Source of the DNA: Vibrio sp. 10N.286.49.B1
Lineage (GTDB): Bacteria > Pseudomonadota > Gammaproteobacteria > Enterobacterales > Vibrionaceae
Assembly (NCBI RefSeq): GCF_002873335.1
Contig: NZ_MCUW01000055.1
Span: 1-52,363 of the forward strand
Length of the DNA: 52,363 bases
Direction: 5' to 3'
The translations under genes and the position numbers were made by a program. Below, in pieces: positions 26,841-36,540 of the stretch. Position 1 is the stretch's first letter. Each line of letters begins with the position of its first letter. The notes below the pieces were generated by a model. The model was not told the origin of the DNA, did not search any database, and saw only the letters and a list, made by a program, of their open reading frames with translations.

Positions 26841-26873
26841 GAAATTAACCACCACAGGGTGGTGGTTAATTTC
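26841..26873. terminator. Strong hairpin between convergent yicC and SEC-C genes
   Basis: A 15-bp perfect inverted repeat (26841-26855 with 26859-26873) with a 3-nt loop. No T-run follows on either strand, but the position between two convergent stops and the stem's own A/T end suggest a terminator or transcript-end stabiliser. Confidence 0.6.
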
Positions 26874-26896
26874 GTGCTCTGCCCTCACCCCTTTAC

Positions 26897-26924
26897 TAGA
26901 CTTCATTCCTTAGACTTCAATCCT
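26897..26924. repeat. 14-bp tandem duplication at the SEC-C gene stop
   Basis: TAGACTTCATTCCT and TAGACTTCAATCCT lie in tandem (13 of 14 identical). The minus-strand stop codon (26910-26912) lies at the junction of the two copies. Confidence 0.85.
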
Positions 26925-27914
26925 GAATTCAAAAGCTTGCTTCATCAATGGCTGCACTTCTACTTTATCTGGCGTCCTAAGCTCATTAACATGCCTCATT
27001 GGTGCCACCGTCACAAAGCCCCAAAACTCCAAAAAGCGTTTAATGAAGCGCGATTCAATCATTGTGCCTAGTAACTGACTCGAGGATGAATACCCATCTT
27101 CAGGACATCTCAGCAGTAAGTCTGGGAATGCGGTCATTACCTCTTCAATCAACTGCTCCGTATTGCCATGGCTTTGCAGACGCCACAGCATAAACAACCA
27201 GAAGGTTCTTAAATCAACATCGTGCTCCCATCCATCTAGGTAGCCCCAATTGTACTGAAAGGTTGCTGCTTCGAGCATAGGGATAAAGAACGCTTGAATA
27301 CCGTGCGTTAGGTACTGTTTTTGAGCTGCTTCTTTAACATGATAACGCCCACTGCGGCGATAAATTACACCTGAAACCTCAGCCAGTACTCGGCTGTAAT
27401 GTAGGGCATTGAACTTATCTTCGTTACTGCCTGCATATTCACTGATACTGATGTATCGATCAAATTGAGAGACGGCGAACTCTGGTAATAATTCACTGGC
27501 CTGTTTAACGATTTTTGTTGGTAAGTTACCTTTGCTGGTGGCTTTAAATGAGCCATCGTTTTGCATGGCTTCATCTAACATTAATTCTAAATAACGCATC
27601 ACTGGGCTGGTGTTTAGATTATCTGGCGTGTGTATTGTTACCCCTTCCAATTCCTTGAAAGGCGCATATAACCAATTGCTCATTTGTGTTGGCGAAAGGC
27701 CACAAAAGTCAGGATGAGGCAGCTCATTGGCCGCCTTCATTTTTTGCTCTGCAACGATATTAAGCTCTTCTAAAGACAAGTTAGGGTTCATTGCAGCAAC
27801 TTGCTCAATATCATCTAGCATAGAGGCGTGTTGTTTAGAAATACTATTCATGCAGCAGCGTTTGTACTTTTTACCGCTACCACAAGGGCAAGATTCATTT
27901 CGACCTGGTTTCAT
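26910..27914 (-). CDS. SEC-C zinc-motif protein of unknown function
   Basis: 334 residues. The N terminus is a SEC-C metal-binding motif (NESCPCGSGKKYKRCC, residues 5-20), as found at the C terminus of SecA and in many uncharacterised proteins. The remaining 310 residues (DFCGLSPTQMSNWLYAPF, a middle helical region, and FWLFMLWRLQSHG) are not a family I can name. It follows the hipBA-like pair on the same strand by 52 bp, in a stretch between conserved yicC and proV, so it may belong to an accessory insert. Only metal binding is a safe inference. Confidence 0.75.
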   Translation of the reverse strand: MKPGRNESCPCGSGKKYKRCCMNSISKQHASMLDDIEQVAAMNPNLSLEELNIVAEQKMKAANELPHPDFCGLSPTQMSNWLYAPFKELEGVTIHTPDNLNTSPVMRYLELMLDEAMQNDGSFKATSKGNLPTKIVKQASELLPEFAVSQFDRYISISEYAGSNEDKFNALHYSRVLAEVSGVIYRRSGRYHVKEAAQKQYLTHGIQAFFIPMLEAATFQYNWGYLDGWEHDVDLRTFWLFMLWRLQSHGNTEQLIEEVMTAFPDLLLRCPEDGYSSSSQLLGTMIESRFIKRFLEFWGFVTVAPMRHVNELRTPDKVEVQPLMKQAFEFRIEV

Positions 27915-27966
27915 GCTCTACCTATTCGCCTTATTTATCTTAATGCTACGTCATCTTGAGCAAACA

Positions 27967-29298
27967 CTACCTCAACCTAACACCCTCTCTGGCTAAAAGT
28001 GCCGCGTTTTCTTGCTTGCGCTCTGCGAGTGTTTTTTCTATCGCTAATATTGTTGTCTTGCTGATCGCGTGTTGCTCAGCAAGTTGCCTAAACTGACTAA
28101 TGGCCTCAACCACTTCTTGAATACATTGCTGCGCTTCTTTCCATGTAGCAAAGCCTGCACTGGCAGCCAGCTTTTGCATCACTTTAAGTGGTGGTGCTTT
28201 TCCGTACCCTGCAAAGGCGGTGGCATGCTCATTAAAAGGGTGAGGGCTAAAGGTGACATCGTAAAATGGGGCGAGTTGCCAACTGCCATCATCGGCTTGT
28301 AAAAAGCCCCAGTTTTTACTGTGATCGTCTTGGTTAGCTGCAAACAAGTTAAACATTGCGCGACGAAATTGAAGTTGCCCAGCAGCAGGTGATTTACAAA
28401 GTTGGCGGCTGGCCTTAATCAGATCGCTATAATCTAAGCTAGGGCTTCGAAAATCAGCATCCAATAGGCCGCAAGCACTGTGCATATGTAAGCGTCCAGC
28501 CTTCTCCTGTGCAGGTAAATAGTCAAAACGCTTTAACGCAAGCCATGCTTTAGCGCCGCTACTTGCAGGTGCTTCAATTAATTGCCACATCGGTGGCTGA
28601 CATTTTGCCTGCTCAGCCATTTGTAGATAGACAGCCTCACACAAACCTTCTTCGTGACCCAATGCCAAGTGCTTCGAAGTAAACTTAACTAACCATGCTT
28701 CATCGCCAGGCTGCGCATAGGTACGACATTGCGTTGCATCTCCAGCGGGCATATAAATTTGCGCTTTAGGGCGAGCACCACCGGAGCTGCCGACGGCTAC
28801 CAACGTTGCTAACACTTGCTGAGTGCTACCGTCTAACTCATCAGAGAGGGAGTGATCGAACAAGGTTTGAGCTTCAAGCCCAAGTGTTTCCAGGTCAATA
28901 TCTGAACGCTGAGCGAATGAGAGCTCAGATACAGGGGTAAAAGACAATGCCCCCATTCCTTGCTGGCCAACAAAAGCCAGTCTATCCATTGCTGTTACTT
29001 GCGCTGGTAAAATACCTTGTTGTCGGAACACACGATCTTGCAACAACAAACCCCAACCATCGGGAAGACTGTCTCCAAAAACGCCGTGTATACCTTGGTG
29101 AGGCTCTTTCGGTGCTAGCTGCAATCGCACATCACCTTGAAGCGTAAAAGGGGATAAATTGCCAAACCTGCTTATGTAGTTATCATCGTACTGAAAGAAA
29201 ACACCTTGTCGGTTTTGCGCTAATACACCCACCGATACCATTTCGCCCGTTGTGAGAGTGCGCTCCACATTCAACTTTTGGATGAATTTAAAGCTCAT
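27967..29298 (-). CDS. hipA: HipA-type serine/threonine kinase toxin
   Basis: 443 residues, full length for HipA. The N-terminal couple domain has VSVGVLAQNRQGVFFQYDDNY and the segment SLPDGWGLLL near residue 77. The kinase part has the Gly-rich loop with phosphorylatable serines VGSSGGARPKAQ (169-180), VKFTS with the ATP-binding Lys, the catalytic loop NQDDHSKNW (322-330), and the metal-binding APFYDV (343-348). HipA kinases phosphorylate translation factors such as glutamyl-tRNA synthetase and induce growth arrest. The start overlaps the end of the antitoxin gene by 11 nt. Target and activity are inferred from the family. Confidence 0.9.
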   Translation of the reverse strand: MSFKFIQKLNVERTLTTGEMVSVGVLAQNRQGVFFQYDDNYISRFGNLSPFTLQGDVRLQLAPKEPHQGIHGVFGDSLPDGWGLLLQDRVFRQQGILPAQVTAMDRLAFVGQQGMGALSFTPVSELSFAQRSDIDLETLGLEAQTLFDHSLSDELDGSTQQVLATLVAVGSSGGARPKAQIYMPAGDATQCRTYAQPGDEAWLVKFTSKHLALGHEEGLCEAVYLQMAEQAKCQPPMWQLIEAPASSGAKAWLALKRFDYLPAQEKAGRLHMHSACGLLDADFRSPSLDYSDLIKASRQLCKSPAAGQLQFRRAMFNLFAANQDDHSKNWGFLQADDGSWQLAPFYDVTFSPHPFNEHATAFAGYGKAPPLKVMQKLAASAGFATWKEAQQCIQEVVEAISQFRQLAEQHAISKTTILAIEKTLAERKQENAALLAREGVRLR

Positions 29299-29578
29299 CT
29301 TTAAGCACCTCTTCTATACTGGTCGGTAAAGCACTGCGGTCAGACGTTGTTTGTGTCAATTGATAAAGCCTGTCTAGTGAATCCAACGACTGCCACAAAA
29401 GCAGCAGCTGACGAAATGAAATTTGCCCGGTGAGTTCAAACTTTTTTATGGTCGAGGAAGGTACACAGCTGCGCAGGGCCAGCGCCTCTCGCGATAGCTT
29501 CGCTTGTTTGCGTAAGCCACGCAGATGAGTAGCAAAAGATTGGCTTACATCAGTGTCATCTAAAAGTGAAAAGTTCAT
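29288..29578 (-). CDS. hipB: HipB-like XRE-family antitoxin
   Basis: 96 residues from ATG 29578. Residues about 12-65 form an XRE helix-turn-helix (SFATHLRGLRKQAKLSREAL, followed by VPSSTIKKFE), with a C-terminal acidic tail (SIEEVLKDEL). HipB-type proteins bind HipA and repress the operon. The gene overlaps hipA by 11 nt. The annotated frame can start 7 codons earlier (29599), but that falls in the putative operator. Repeated GATACAATAG sequences lie just upstream. Confidence 0.8.
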   Translation of the reverse strand: MNFSLLDDTDVSQSFATHLRGLRKQAKLSREALALRSCVPSSTIKKFELTGQISFRQLLLLWQSLDSLDRLYQLTQTTSDRSALPTSIEEVLKDEL

Positions 29579-29592
29579 ACGAAACCAAAACA

Positions 29593-29643
29593 GATACAAT
29601 AGTGTCCATTATAGCTGTATTTTCTTATTTATGGATACAATAG
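29593..29643. promoter_or_regulatory. Candidate HipB operators (direct repeats)
   Basis: GATACAATAG occurs at 29593-29602 and again at 29634-29643, 41 bp (about four helical turns) apart. The first copy extends to an imperfect inverted pair GATAC/GTGTC. The sites lie immediately before the hipB-like start, where a HipB autorepressor would bind. Confidence 0.45.
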
Positions 29644-29647
29644 CACC

Positions 29648-29810
29648 CATAAAATCATAAATCGCTATCACTTAACTGGAGAAGGATACTAAGACCTGAT
29701 ACTTTGCGTCAGGCAAGGGGGCAAGTTAAGGTAATTCATCACCTAATAAGCTTGTATCTAGGCAGTGAATCGTTTATCCAAAGATCAGTGGTTTCGCTAC
29801 TGGTCTTTTT
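29648..29810 (+). ncRNA. Candidate small RNA ending in an orphan terminator
   Basis: A plus-strand terminator (29780-29810: 12-bp stem with two G-T pairs, loop TTTCG, then T5) has no gene before it. Upstream are a small hairpin CCTGA/TCAGG near 29695-29713, an AGGT/ACCT pairing and a TACAAT -10-like box at 29636-29641 overlapping the putative HipB operator. A transcript of about 160 nt divergent from hipBA is possible. No homology is recognised; the 5' end is a guess. Confidence 0.25.
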
Positions 29811-30318
29811 ACTTCCTATACCTAGCGCTGTCTTGCTGTGAACGCCACGCTCATCACCTCACTATGTGGTGCACCATCAACGCCCTACTCCCATGAAAAG
29901 CCAAGTACTTCTCAGGACAATAGCATCCAGTATAAAAGTAATGACACCACGAGATTTTCAGAAAAGAAAACAAAAAGGCTTCAACCACCTCTTTGCTATT
30001 TACTGCAATTTGGAGCTCATCCCATTTACTTCGTACTCGAATCATTTACCTCTTATCAATGTCAGGAATATGTCATGGCAATACTATCAGTTATTCATCA
30101 TCAATATAAAAACAACAGCGCCATGTTTTAACCCTTTTGTTTAACACCAACTTAAAAACCTAAAAATCAAAACCTTAAGTGAGCCGTCGGCTATTATTTT
30201 ACTTTTACACATTGAAGAACATTCAATGAAAGTAATGGATAGCGCTTGATAATAAAATTCATATTACTTAGAGTACTAATCGTTTGGCTATAAGCTACAT
30301 CTAAAAAGGATTGACAAC
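29811..30318. other. Intergenic region upstream of proV
   Basis: The 97- and 92-codon frames here have unusual composition and no SD and are not called. The region is A/T-rich near proV. CATTGA/TCAATG, an inverted repeat with a 7-nt spacer at 30210-30228, could be an operator for the osmotically regulated proVWX genes. The proV SD is AAAGGA (about 30305-30310). No confident promoter is assigned. Confidence 0.5.
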
Positions 30319-31506
30319 ATGGATCCCATACTGGAAGTTAAGGGACTGTACAAAGTGTTTGGAGAAGACACTGACCGCGCATTTTCAATGATTGATGAGG
30401 GTGCCGACAAAGAGAAAGTTTTCGAAAAAACGGGCTTAACCATCGGGGTTAACGACGTTTCTCTCAGCATTAAAGAAGGCGAGATTTTTGTTATTATGGG
30501 GCTGTCTGGCTCTGGAAAATCGACTCTCGTACGCCTACTCAACCGCCTCATCGAACCCACTCGAGGCAACGTTTTCCTCAAAGGCAAAGACATCGCACAC
30601 ATCTCAGAAGATGAGCTTCGTCAGGTGCGCCGCAATAACATCTCCATGGTTTTTCAAAATTTTGCCCTCATGCCTCACATGACCGTGATTGAAAATGCGG
30701 CATTTGGATTAGAACTCGCCGGTATTGAATTAGATAAACGCCGTGCCAGTGCTTTAGGTGCGCTAGAACGCGTCGGGTTGGAACCATATTCTGAATCTTA
30801 CCCCGATGAGCTTTCTGGTGGCATGAAGCAGCGTGTTGGTTTGGCAAGAGCGCTTGCCTGTGACCCAGATATTCTCTTAATGGATGAGGCGTTTTCCGCC
30901 TTAGACCCGTTAATTAGAACCGAGATGCAAGACGAACTCATTCGTCTGCAAAATGACGACAAACGTACCATTGTCTTTATCTCCCACGATCTCGATGAAG
31001 CCATGCGCATTGGCGATCGAATTGCCATCATGCAAAACGGGGAGGTTGTGCAGGTCGGAACGCCAGATGACATTCTCAATAACCCTGCTAACGATTATGT
31101 GGAAGCCTTCTTCCGCGGCGTTAACGTGGCCAATGTCCTGACAGCCAAAGACATTGCCCGCAAACAGCCTGCTGCGGTCTTCAAAAAATCTGAACATGAT
31201 GGGCCCGCTTCTGCCTTACAAATCCTAATGGATAACGATAGGGACTATGGCATCGTCGTCGAAAAAACGAGCCACTATTCGGGCATTGTCTCGATCGATT
31301 CGTTGCGTCAAGCGCACAAGGAAAAGCGAACCTTGGTCAGTGCTCAGATTGATAAAGGCATCACGCTTCAACCTAACCAACCCATCAATGAGATATTAGG
31401 ATTGGTGGCCAGCGTGCCTTACTCGGTACCGGTGGTCGATGACAGCGGAAACTATTTTGGCGTTGTGACGAAATCACGACTTCTTCAGACGTTAGATAAG
31501 GGATAA
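30319..31506 (+). CDS. proV: Glycine betaine/proline ABC transporter ATP-binding protein
   Basis: 395 residues. ABC ATPase with the ProV-type N-terminal extension, Walker [11 protein letters not shown]-loop [10 protein letters not shown], signature [15 protein letters not shown], Walker [14 protein letters not shown] and the switch His in [11 protein letters not shown]-terminal CBS pair (about residues 280-395, with [17 protein letters not shown] and [12 protein letters not shown]) is typical of osmoregulated ProV/OpuA subunits and senses ionic strength in relatives. It is followed without spacing by proW and then proX. Confidence 0.96.
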   Translation: MDPILEVKGLYKVFGEDTDRAFSMIDEGADKEKVFEKTGLTIGVNDVSLSIKEGEIFVIMGLSGSGKSTLVRLLNRLIEPTRGNVFLKGKDIAHISEDELRQVRRNNISMVFQNFALMPHMTVIENAAFGLELAGIELDKRRASALGALERVGLEPYSESYPDELSGGMKQRVGLARALACDPDILLMDEAFSALDPLIRTEMQDELIRLQNDDKRTIVFISHDLDEAMRIGDRIAIMQNGEVVQVGTPDDILNNPANDYVEAFFRGVNVANVLTAKDIARKQPAAVFKKSEHDGPASALQILMDNDRDYGIVVEKTSHYSGIVSIDSLRQAHKEKRTLVSAQIDKGITLQPNQPINEILGLVASVPYSVPVVDDSGNYFGVVTKSRLLQTLDKG

Positions 31507-32601
31507 ATGATGTCATCAGACCAAACGAATACCGATCCATGGTCACAACCCGCACCTCAACAAGCGGCTTCTGATCCTTGGGGGCAAGCCAGCGACGCAT
31601 CGAGCTCAACGGATTGGCTAAATAGTGAAACCGTTGATACCGTGCCCTTTGACCTTCTCAACCCATTCGAGAAAGCCGTACTGCCCGTTGATAATTGGGT
31701 TGAGTCTGGGCTCAACTGGTTGGTAGAAAATGGCCGACCTCTGTTTCAAGCGATTCGTATCCCGATCGATTTTATCCTGAGTTCATTTGAAACCGCGCTC
31801 GTTTCAACGCCTGCGCCCTTCATGTTGATCATCTTATTCTTGTTAGCATGGCAATTTTCGAACCTAAGGCTTGGTCTCGCAACGGCGGTGTCCTTTGTGT
31901 TTATCGGCCTTATTGGCGCCTGGTCAGAGGCGATGGTGACCCTTTCATTGGTGATGACATCGGTATTCTTTTGCTTGTTGATCGGACTCCCCTTGGGGAT
32001 ATGGTTAGCGAGGAGCCAAACCGCGGCGAAGTTTATTCGCCCGATTCTTGATGCAATGCAAACCACCCCAGCCTTTGTTTACCTAGTACCCATCGTGATG
32101 TTGTTTGGTATTGGTAATGTGCCGGGGGTCGTGGTGACCATTATTTTTGCTCTGCCGCCGGTCGTGCGCCTTACGATTCTGGGTATTCAACAAGTGCCTG
32201 AAGAATTGATCGAAGCCGGACATTCGTTCGGCGCCAGTAAAAAGCAGATGCTGTATCGCATCCAGCTGCCACTCGCACTGCCAACCATTATGGCTGGCGT
32301 GAACCAAACCTTAATGCTGTCACTTTCGATGGTGGTTATTGCCTCTATGATTGCGGTTGGCGGTTTAGGTCAGATGGTACTGCGTGGGATTGGCCGTTTA
32401 GACATGGGGCTTGCCGCGGTTGGCGGGTTGGGCATTGTCATTCTCGCAATCTTGCTTGACCGAATCACTCAGGTTCTTGGGGTCAACGCTGGCAATACCA
32501 AACTACGTTGGTACCACACCGGTCCCGTTTCTATTTTGCTCAAAATGTTCACTCGGAAAAGTGAGCCAACATTAAATTTACGGAGAAATGAAAATGAATA
32601 A
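31507..32601 (+). CDS. proW: Glycine betaine/proline ABC transporter permease
   Basis: 364 residues. A long soluble N-terminal part (about 100 residues, Gln/Ser-rich then [20 protein letters not shown]), followed by about seven membrane helices with the permease EAA-like loop ([26 protein letters not shown]). Forms the inner-membrane channel with ProV. ATGs at 31507 and 31510 both fit the SD AAGGG that lies at the end of proV. Confidence 0.95.
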   Translation: MMSSDQTNTDPWSQPAPQQAASDPWGQASDASSSTDWLNSETVDTVPFDLLNPFEKAVLPVDNWVESGLNWLVENGRPLFQAIRIPIDFILSSFETALVSTPAPFMLIILFLLAWQFSNLRLGLATAVSFVFIGLIGAWSEAMVTLSLVMTSVFFCLLIGLPLGIWLARSQTAAKFIRPILDAMQTTPAFVYLVPIVMLFGIGNVPGVVVTIIFALPPVVRLTILGIQQVPEELIEAGHSFGASKKQMLYRIQLPLALPTIMAGVNQTLMLSLSMVVIASMIAVGGLGQMVLRGIGRLDMGLAAVGGLGIVILAILLDRITQVLGVNAGNTKLRWYHTGPVSILLKMFTRKSEPTLNLRRNENE

Positions 32602-33601
32602 TTCATGGAAGAAAACCCTAACCGCTAGTGTGGCGTCTGCACTCGTATTGTCGACAAACGTTTGGGCTGAGAAGCTACCCGGCGAAGGCGTCAGCATTCA
32701 ACCACTTCAATCAACGGTTGCAGAAGAAACCTTTCAAACACTGATTGTTAGCCGTGCACTTGAGGCTCTAGGCTACGACGTGAAGGAAACAAAAGAAGTC
32801 GACTACAATGTGGGTTACACCTCTATTGCAAAAGGCGATGCGACCTTCCTTGCCGTTGGTTGGTTCCCACTTCATGCAGACAAATACAGCCAATCTGGTG
32901 GTGATGACAAATTCTATCGCAAAGGGCAATACGTCAGTGGCGCTGCGCAGGGTTACTTGATCGATAAAAAAACGGCAGAGCAGTACGGCATTACCAATAT
33001 TGGTCAATTAAGCGACCCAAAAATCGCCAAGTTATTTGATGCTGATGGCGACGGCAAAGCCGATTTAACAGGCTGTAACCCAGGTTGGGGTTGTGAGCTT
33101 GTCATTGAAGAGCAGCTGTCTGCTTATAAATTACGTGATACCGTGAGCCACAATCAAGGTAACTACGCCGCGATTATTGCCGATACGATCTCACGCTATA
33201 AGAACGGTGAGCCGATCCTTTACTACACATGGACACCATACTGGGTAAGTGGCGTATTGGTCCCGAATGAAGATGTAGTTTGGTTAGAAGTGCCGTTTTC
33301 GGCATTGCCTGGTGAGCGTAAAGGCGTTGATACGACATTATCTAACGGCAAGAACTACGGCTTTGAGATGAACTCTATGAGCATCATTGCCAACAAAGCA
33401 TTTGCTGAACAAAACCCTTCTGCCGCTAAGTTGTTTGAAATCATTAAGCTGAACATCAATGATGTGAGTGCTCAAAATATGATGATGAGCCAAGGTAAAA
33501 ACAGCACTGCCGATATTGAATCGCATGTGAATGGCTGGATCAAAGCTAACCAAGGCCTGTTTGACTCTTGGGTTGCCGAAGCTAAAAAAGCGTCAATGTA
33601 A
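32594..33601 (+). CDS. proX: Glycine betaine/proline-binding periplasmic protein
   Basis: 335 residues from ATG 32594, chosen because the SD CGGAG is 8 nt away (only 2 nt from the ATG at 32588). Signal peptide [20 protein letters not shown], cut after VWA. The mature protein has the ProX segments [33 protein letters not shown] and YYTWTPYW, whose Trp residues probably form the aromatic box that holds the betaine ammonium group. Overlaps proW by 8 nt. Confidence 0.95.
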   Translation: MNNSWKKTLTASVASALVLSTNVWAEKLPGEGVSIQPLQSTVAEETFQTLIVSRALEALGYDVKETKEVDYNVGYTSIAKGDATFLAVGWFPLHADKYSQSGGDDKFYRKGQYVSGAAQGYLIDKKTAEQYGITNIGQLSDPKIAKLFDADGDGKADLTGCNPGWGCELVIEEQLSAYKLRDTVSHNQGNYAAIIADTISRYKNGEPILYYTWTPYWVSGVLVPNEDVVWLEVPFSALPGERKGVDTTLSNGKNYGFEMNSMSIIANKAFAEQNPSAAKLFEIIKLNINDVSAQNMMMSQGKNSTADIESHVNGWIKANQGLFDSWVAEAKKASM

Positions 33602-33698
33602 TCTTAGTGGCGCGGTATGGTTCAGATAAGGCGATATAATCTTATTAAAACCTTATTACAGCCACTATGAGATAAATACCACCCTAGAAAATGTAAGC

Positions 33699-33730
33699 AC
33701 TCCAATCGTTGGTAACTCAACGATTGGAGT
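33699..33730. terminator. Hairpin between convergent proX and the purine permease
   Basis: A 13-bp perfect inverted repeat (33699-33711 with 33718-33730), 6-nt loop, without a T-run on either side. Probably limits read-through between the convergent genes. A GCTTAT hexamer repeats four times just after (33742-33765). Confidence 0.55.
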
Positions 33731-33848
33731 TCGTGCAATACGCTTATGCTTATGCTTATGCTTATCGCTATAACCTGACGTTGTAAGCTATCGTTGCAAG
33801 CCTAGGCAATAAACGACGCAACACATAACCGCGATATCGTCTCTCTAA

Positions 33849-35219
33849 TTACAGCAGAACCAGATACGTCGCAAACAGCGCACACAGCACATAAATCACT
33901 GGGTGTACTTCCTTACCCTTGCCCGCGACGACCATCGTAAATGCGTAACTGATAAAACCCATTGCCATACCATTGGCTGGAGAGAAACTCAGTACGGTGA
34001 ACATGATGGTGAAAAACGCGGCAATGCGAGACTCTTTCTTTTCCCAATCTATCTGCCCAAGGCGACCAATCATATAGATACCGACCACCACCATTGCTGG
34101 CGCGACCATCGCAGCAGAGAAGACCGAGAATATTGGGTACAAAAACAACGATAAGAAGAATAGTCCTGCCACAACCACAGCGGCTAAGCCCGTTCTTGCC
34201 CCTTGCGATGACGCAATACCAGATTCAGAGAACGCAGTAATAGAGGTCGTACCAAGAACAGAACCAATCACCGTGCCACCAGCATCTGCTACCAGTGCAG
34301 AGCGTGCGTTCGGCACCTTGCCATCTTTATCAATGATGCCGGCATCTTTACCGACACCAACAATCGTGCTTAGTCCATCAAAGAAATCGACGATCAAAAA
34401 GATAATCACGATAAACAATAGGTCAAACATCTTCTCGGCCGTTAAACCTGAGATATCGAAGATCGCGCCAAAGCTCCCGGCCATACTTGGTGGCATCGAC
34501 ACGAGCTGCTCTGGGATTGGGGCATTTGATGTACCCATGAACGTATCGGCCAATACCGTTAATACAATGGCAGAAATGAAAGAGATGAACGTCGCCAGCT
34601 TGATGTCTCTGACCATGCAGCCTAGCGCAATAAAAATACTGATGTACGCAATGATGACTTTAGGGTCAAGGATGTCCCCCATGCTCACCAGAATAATAGG
34701 ATTAGAGACGATAATGCCTGCATTCTTTAAGCCCAAGAAAGCAATAAAGAGACCGAGAGAGACCGTAATAGCGAGCTTAAGATCCTCGGGTATTGATTCA
34801 ATCATTGCCTTACGAATTCGGGTCATCGACAAGATCAAATAAATAATGCCAGAGAAGAAGATGCCGAGTAGCGCCTCATGCCACACCAATGCCACCGAGC
34901 CACTTAATAGCATCCCTTTAAAGAAGCCGTTCATGCTCATACCTGGAGCAAGCATCACTGGGTAATTACCAAAAAAGCCCATAATAAGTGTCGCAATACC
35001 AGCAGCGAGCGCCGTAGCGGTAAAGACGGAACCACGGTCCATGCCAGGGATGTCACCAAGAATGGCAGGGTTGACCGCGAGGATATAACTCATGGCCAGG
35101 AAAGTAATGAAGCCCGCATACACCTCTGTGCCAACGGTAGACTTGCGCTCAGAAACTTTAAATGTAGATTCGATAAAAGAAGTTTTCGCTGATGGTTTAC
35201 TAGCCACGTCGACACTCAC
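33849..35219 (-). CDS. AzgA-family (NCS2) purine permease
   Basis: 456 residues with about 13 hydrophobic segments. The family marks are TEVYAGFITFLAMSYILAVNP, MLAPGMSMNGFF, LFIVIIFLIVDFFDGLSTIVGVG and GSVLGTTSITAFSESGIASSQGARTGL. AzgA-like proton symporters import adenine, guanine or hypoxanthine; the substrate here is not resolved. It starts at GTG 35219 with AGGT about 9 nt upstream. A PurR-type palindrome lies at 35380-35391 in its upstream region, consistent with a purine-repressed transporter. Convergent with proX. Confidence 0.9.
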   Translation of the reverse strand: MSVDVASKPSAKTSFIESTFKVSERKSTVGTEVYAGFITFLAMSYILAVNPAILGDIPGMDRGSVFTATALAAGIATLIMGFFGNYPVMLAPGMSMNGFFKGMLLSGSVALVWHEALLGIFFSGIIYLILSMTRIRKAMIESIPEDLKLAITVSLGLFIAFLGLKNAGIIVSNPIILVSMGDILDPKVIIAYISIFIALGCMVRDIKLATFISFISAIVLTVLADTFMGTSNAPIPEQLVSMPPSMAGSFGAIFDISGLTAEKMFDLLFIVIIFLIVDFFDGLSTIVGVGKDAGIIDKDGKVPNARSALVADAGGTVIGSVLGTTSITAFSESGIASSQGARTGLAAVVVAGLFFLSLFLYPIFSVFSAAMVAPAMVVVGIYMIGRLGQIDWEKKESRIAAFFTIMFTVLSFSPANGMAMGFISYAFTMVVAGKGKEVHPVIYVLCALFATYLVLL

Positions 35220-35379
35220 GATAAAACCTGCTTATTTGGATTAGGAAAAGTCGCCAAGTTCAGTCATTGAACTTGGAAAAGTTGGCGCGGATTTTAATCG
35301 ACCGTGTGAATATTTCAATGAATTTCGTGCCATTTGTGAATATTTTTTATCGCTTTAAAAACAACGCCTTGATAAATAA

Positions 35380-35391
35380 GCAAACGTTTGC
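35380..35391. promoter_or_regulatory. PurR-like operator
   Basis: GCAAACGTTTGC is a perfect 12-bp palindrome and matches the core of the enterobacterial PurR box (consensus ACGCAAACGTTTTCGT). It is 160 bp upstream of the purine permease start, and no other gene nearer on that strand would explain it. Confidence 0.72.
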
Positions 35392-35480
35392 CACCACATT
35401 GCAATCACGACACGGACCGCCGAGCATTTTTTTATGTTCGATGCCCTCTTTTATTATTTTTCCAGGTCAAGCCCTGTGAC

Positions 35481-35510
35481 TTGTCGAAAATAGTCAAATT
35501 GTGCTACTCT
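35481..35510 (+). promoter_or_regulatory. Candidate gmk promoter
   Basis: TTGTCG (35481-35486), an 18-bp spacer and TGC-TACTCT (-10 at 35505-35510 with an extended TG). It would give a leader of about 110 nt before gmk. Confidence 0.35.
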
Positions 35511-35627
35511 TCGCCTCCATTTTTCTGACTGATTTTTCAACAGTCTCAGTCAGTATTATGTTTCGTTAATGAAACGCCTATCACTGCGCGTTTCTCGTTT
35601 TCAATCCAGAACTATGGACTCGTACCT

Positions 35628-36254
35628 ATGGGCAAAGGCACTTTATACATCGTATCCGCACCAAGCGGCGCAGGTAAATCAAGCTTGATTTCAGCGATGC
35701 TAGAAACCAATCCTACGTATGCTATGAAAGTGTCGGTATCGCATACCACTCGTAGCGTGCGACCTGGTGAAGAGGATGGCGTGCATTATCACTTTGTTGA
35801 AAAAACAGAGTTTGAGTCGCTGATCGCTCAAGATGCTTTCTTTGAGTACGCCGAGGTATTCGGTAACTACTATGGAACGTCTCGACTATGGATTGAAGAA
35901 ACCCTAAATAAGGGCATTGATGTCTTCTTAGATATCGATTGGCAAGGCGCTCGCCAAATACGCGCGCAGATGCCGGAAGCAAAAAGTGTCTTCATCTTGC
36001 CACCGTCCAACGGTGAGCTGGAACGTCGCCTTAACGTTCGTGGTCAAGACAGCGACGAGATCATCGCTAAGCGCATGAGCGAAGCTAAGTCTGAGATATC
36101 TCACTATGACGAATATGACTATGTCATTATCAACGATGACTTTGATGTCGCGCTGATTGATTTCAAAGCAATCTTACGCGCTGAGCGCCTAAAACAAGAT
36201 AAGCAAACCATCAAATACAAAGGCATGCTCGTCGCACTGCTTTCTGAGCAGTAG
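35628..36254 (+). CDS. gmk: Guanylate kinase
   Basis: 208 residues, one more than E. coli Gmk. It phosphorylates GMP to GDP. P-loop [10 protein letters not shown] (residues 11-20), GMP-binding [32 protein letters not shown] and the lid region [13 protein letters not shown] are present. First gene of the gmk-rpoZ-spoT-trmH-recG block, in the same order as in E. coli. The SD is weak. Confidence 0.98.
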   Translation: MGKGTLYIVSAPSGAGKSSLISAMLETNPTYAMKVSVSHTTRSVRPGEEDGVHYHFVEKTEFESLIAQDAFFEYAEVFGNYYGTSRLWIEETLNKGIDVFLDIDWQGARQIRAQMPEAKSVFILPPSNGELERRLNVRGQDSDEIIAKRMSEAKSEISHYDEYDYVIINDDFDVALIDFKAILRAERLKQDKQTIKYKGMLVALLSEQ

Positions 36255-36360
36255 AGATAAGCGTGTTTTCGTCATTGTTTCTACGTATTTTGTGGTGATT
36301 TCCTGACAAAATGCAGTAAAAAGCAAATGACCTTACTATAACGGCCGTATTTACCTATAT

Positions 36361-36462
36361 ACTGTTACACAGACGCTACTGTTGTGCAGGTGATACTGTT
36401 GTGCAGGTGATATTGTTGTACAGGCGATATAGCTGTACAGACGTTATTGCTGTACGACAATG
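36361..36462. repeat. 17-bp minisatellite between gmk and rpoZ
   Basis: Six consecutive 17-bp units starting at 36361; the second and third (36378-36394, 36395-36411: ACTGTTGTGCAGGTGAT) are identical and the rest diverge progressively. Degenerate units may continue to about 36530. It is not coding. Confidence 0.85.
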
Positions 36463-36540
36463 TCACTAAACAGACAATACTGGTAAACATGCATACTGGT
36501 TAACCGACGAGACTAGTAGTAAACAGGCGGTCGTCAGGCT

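Larger units (their letters stand above)
35220..35627. other. Divergent regulatory region of the purine permease and gmk
   Basis: Contains a 9-bp stem hairpin in the permease leader (35254-35262 with 35268-35276), the PurR-like box (35380-35391) and the gmk promoter region near 35481-35510. No gene is seen; a 70-codon frame here shows no SD or recognisable protein features. Confidence 0.6.

Noticed and set aside
29838..30144. 97- and 92-codon frames upstream of proV
   Set aside because: GTG starts without SD, no recognisable motifs, and unusual composition compared with neighbouring genes.
35220..35480. Purine riboswitch in the permease leader
   Set aside because: The conserved purine aptamer core could not be found; only a simple 9-bp hairpin and the PurR-like box are visible.
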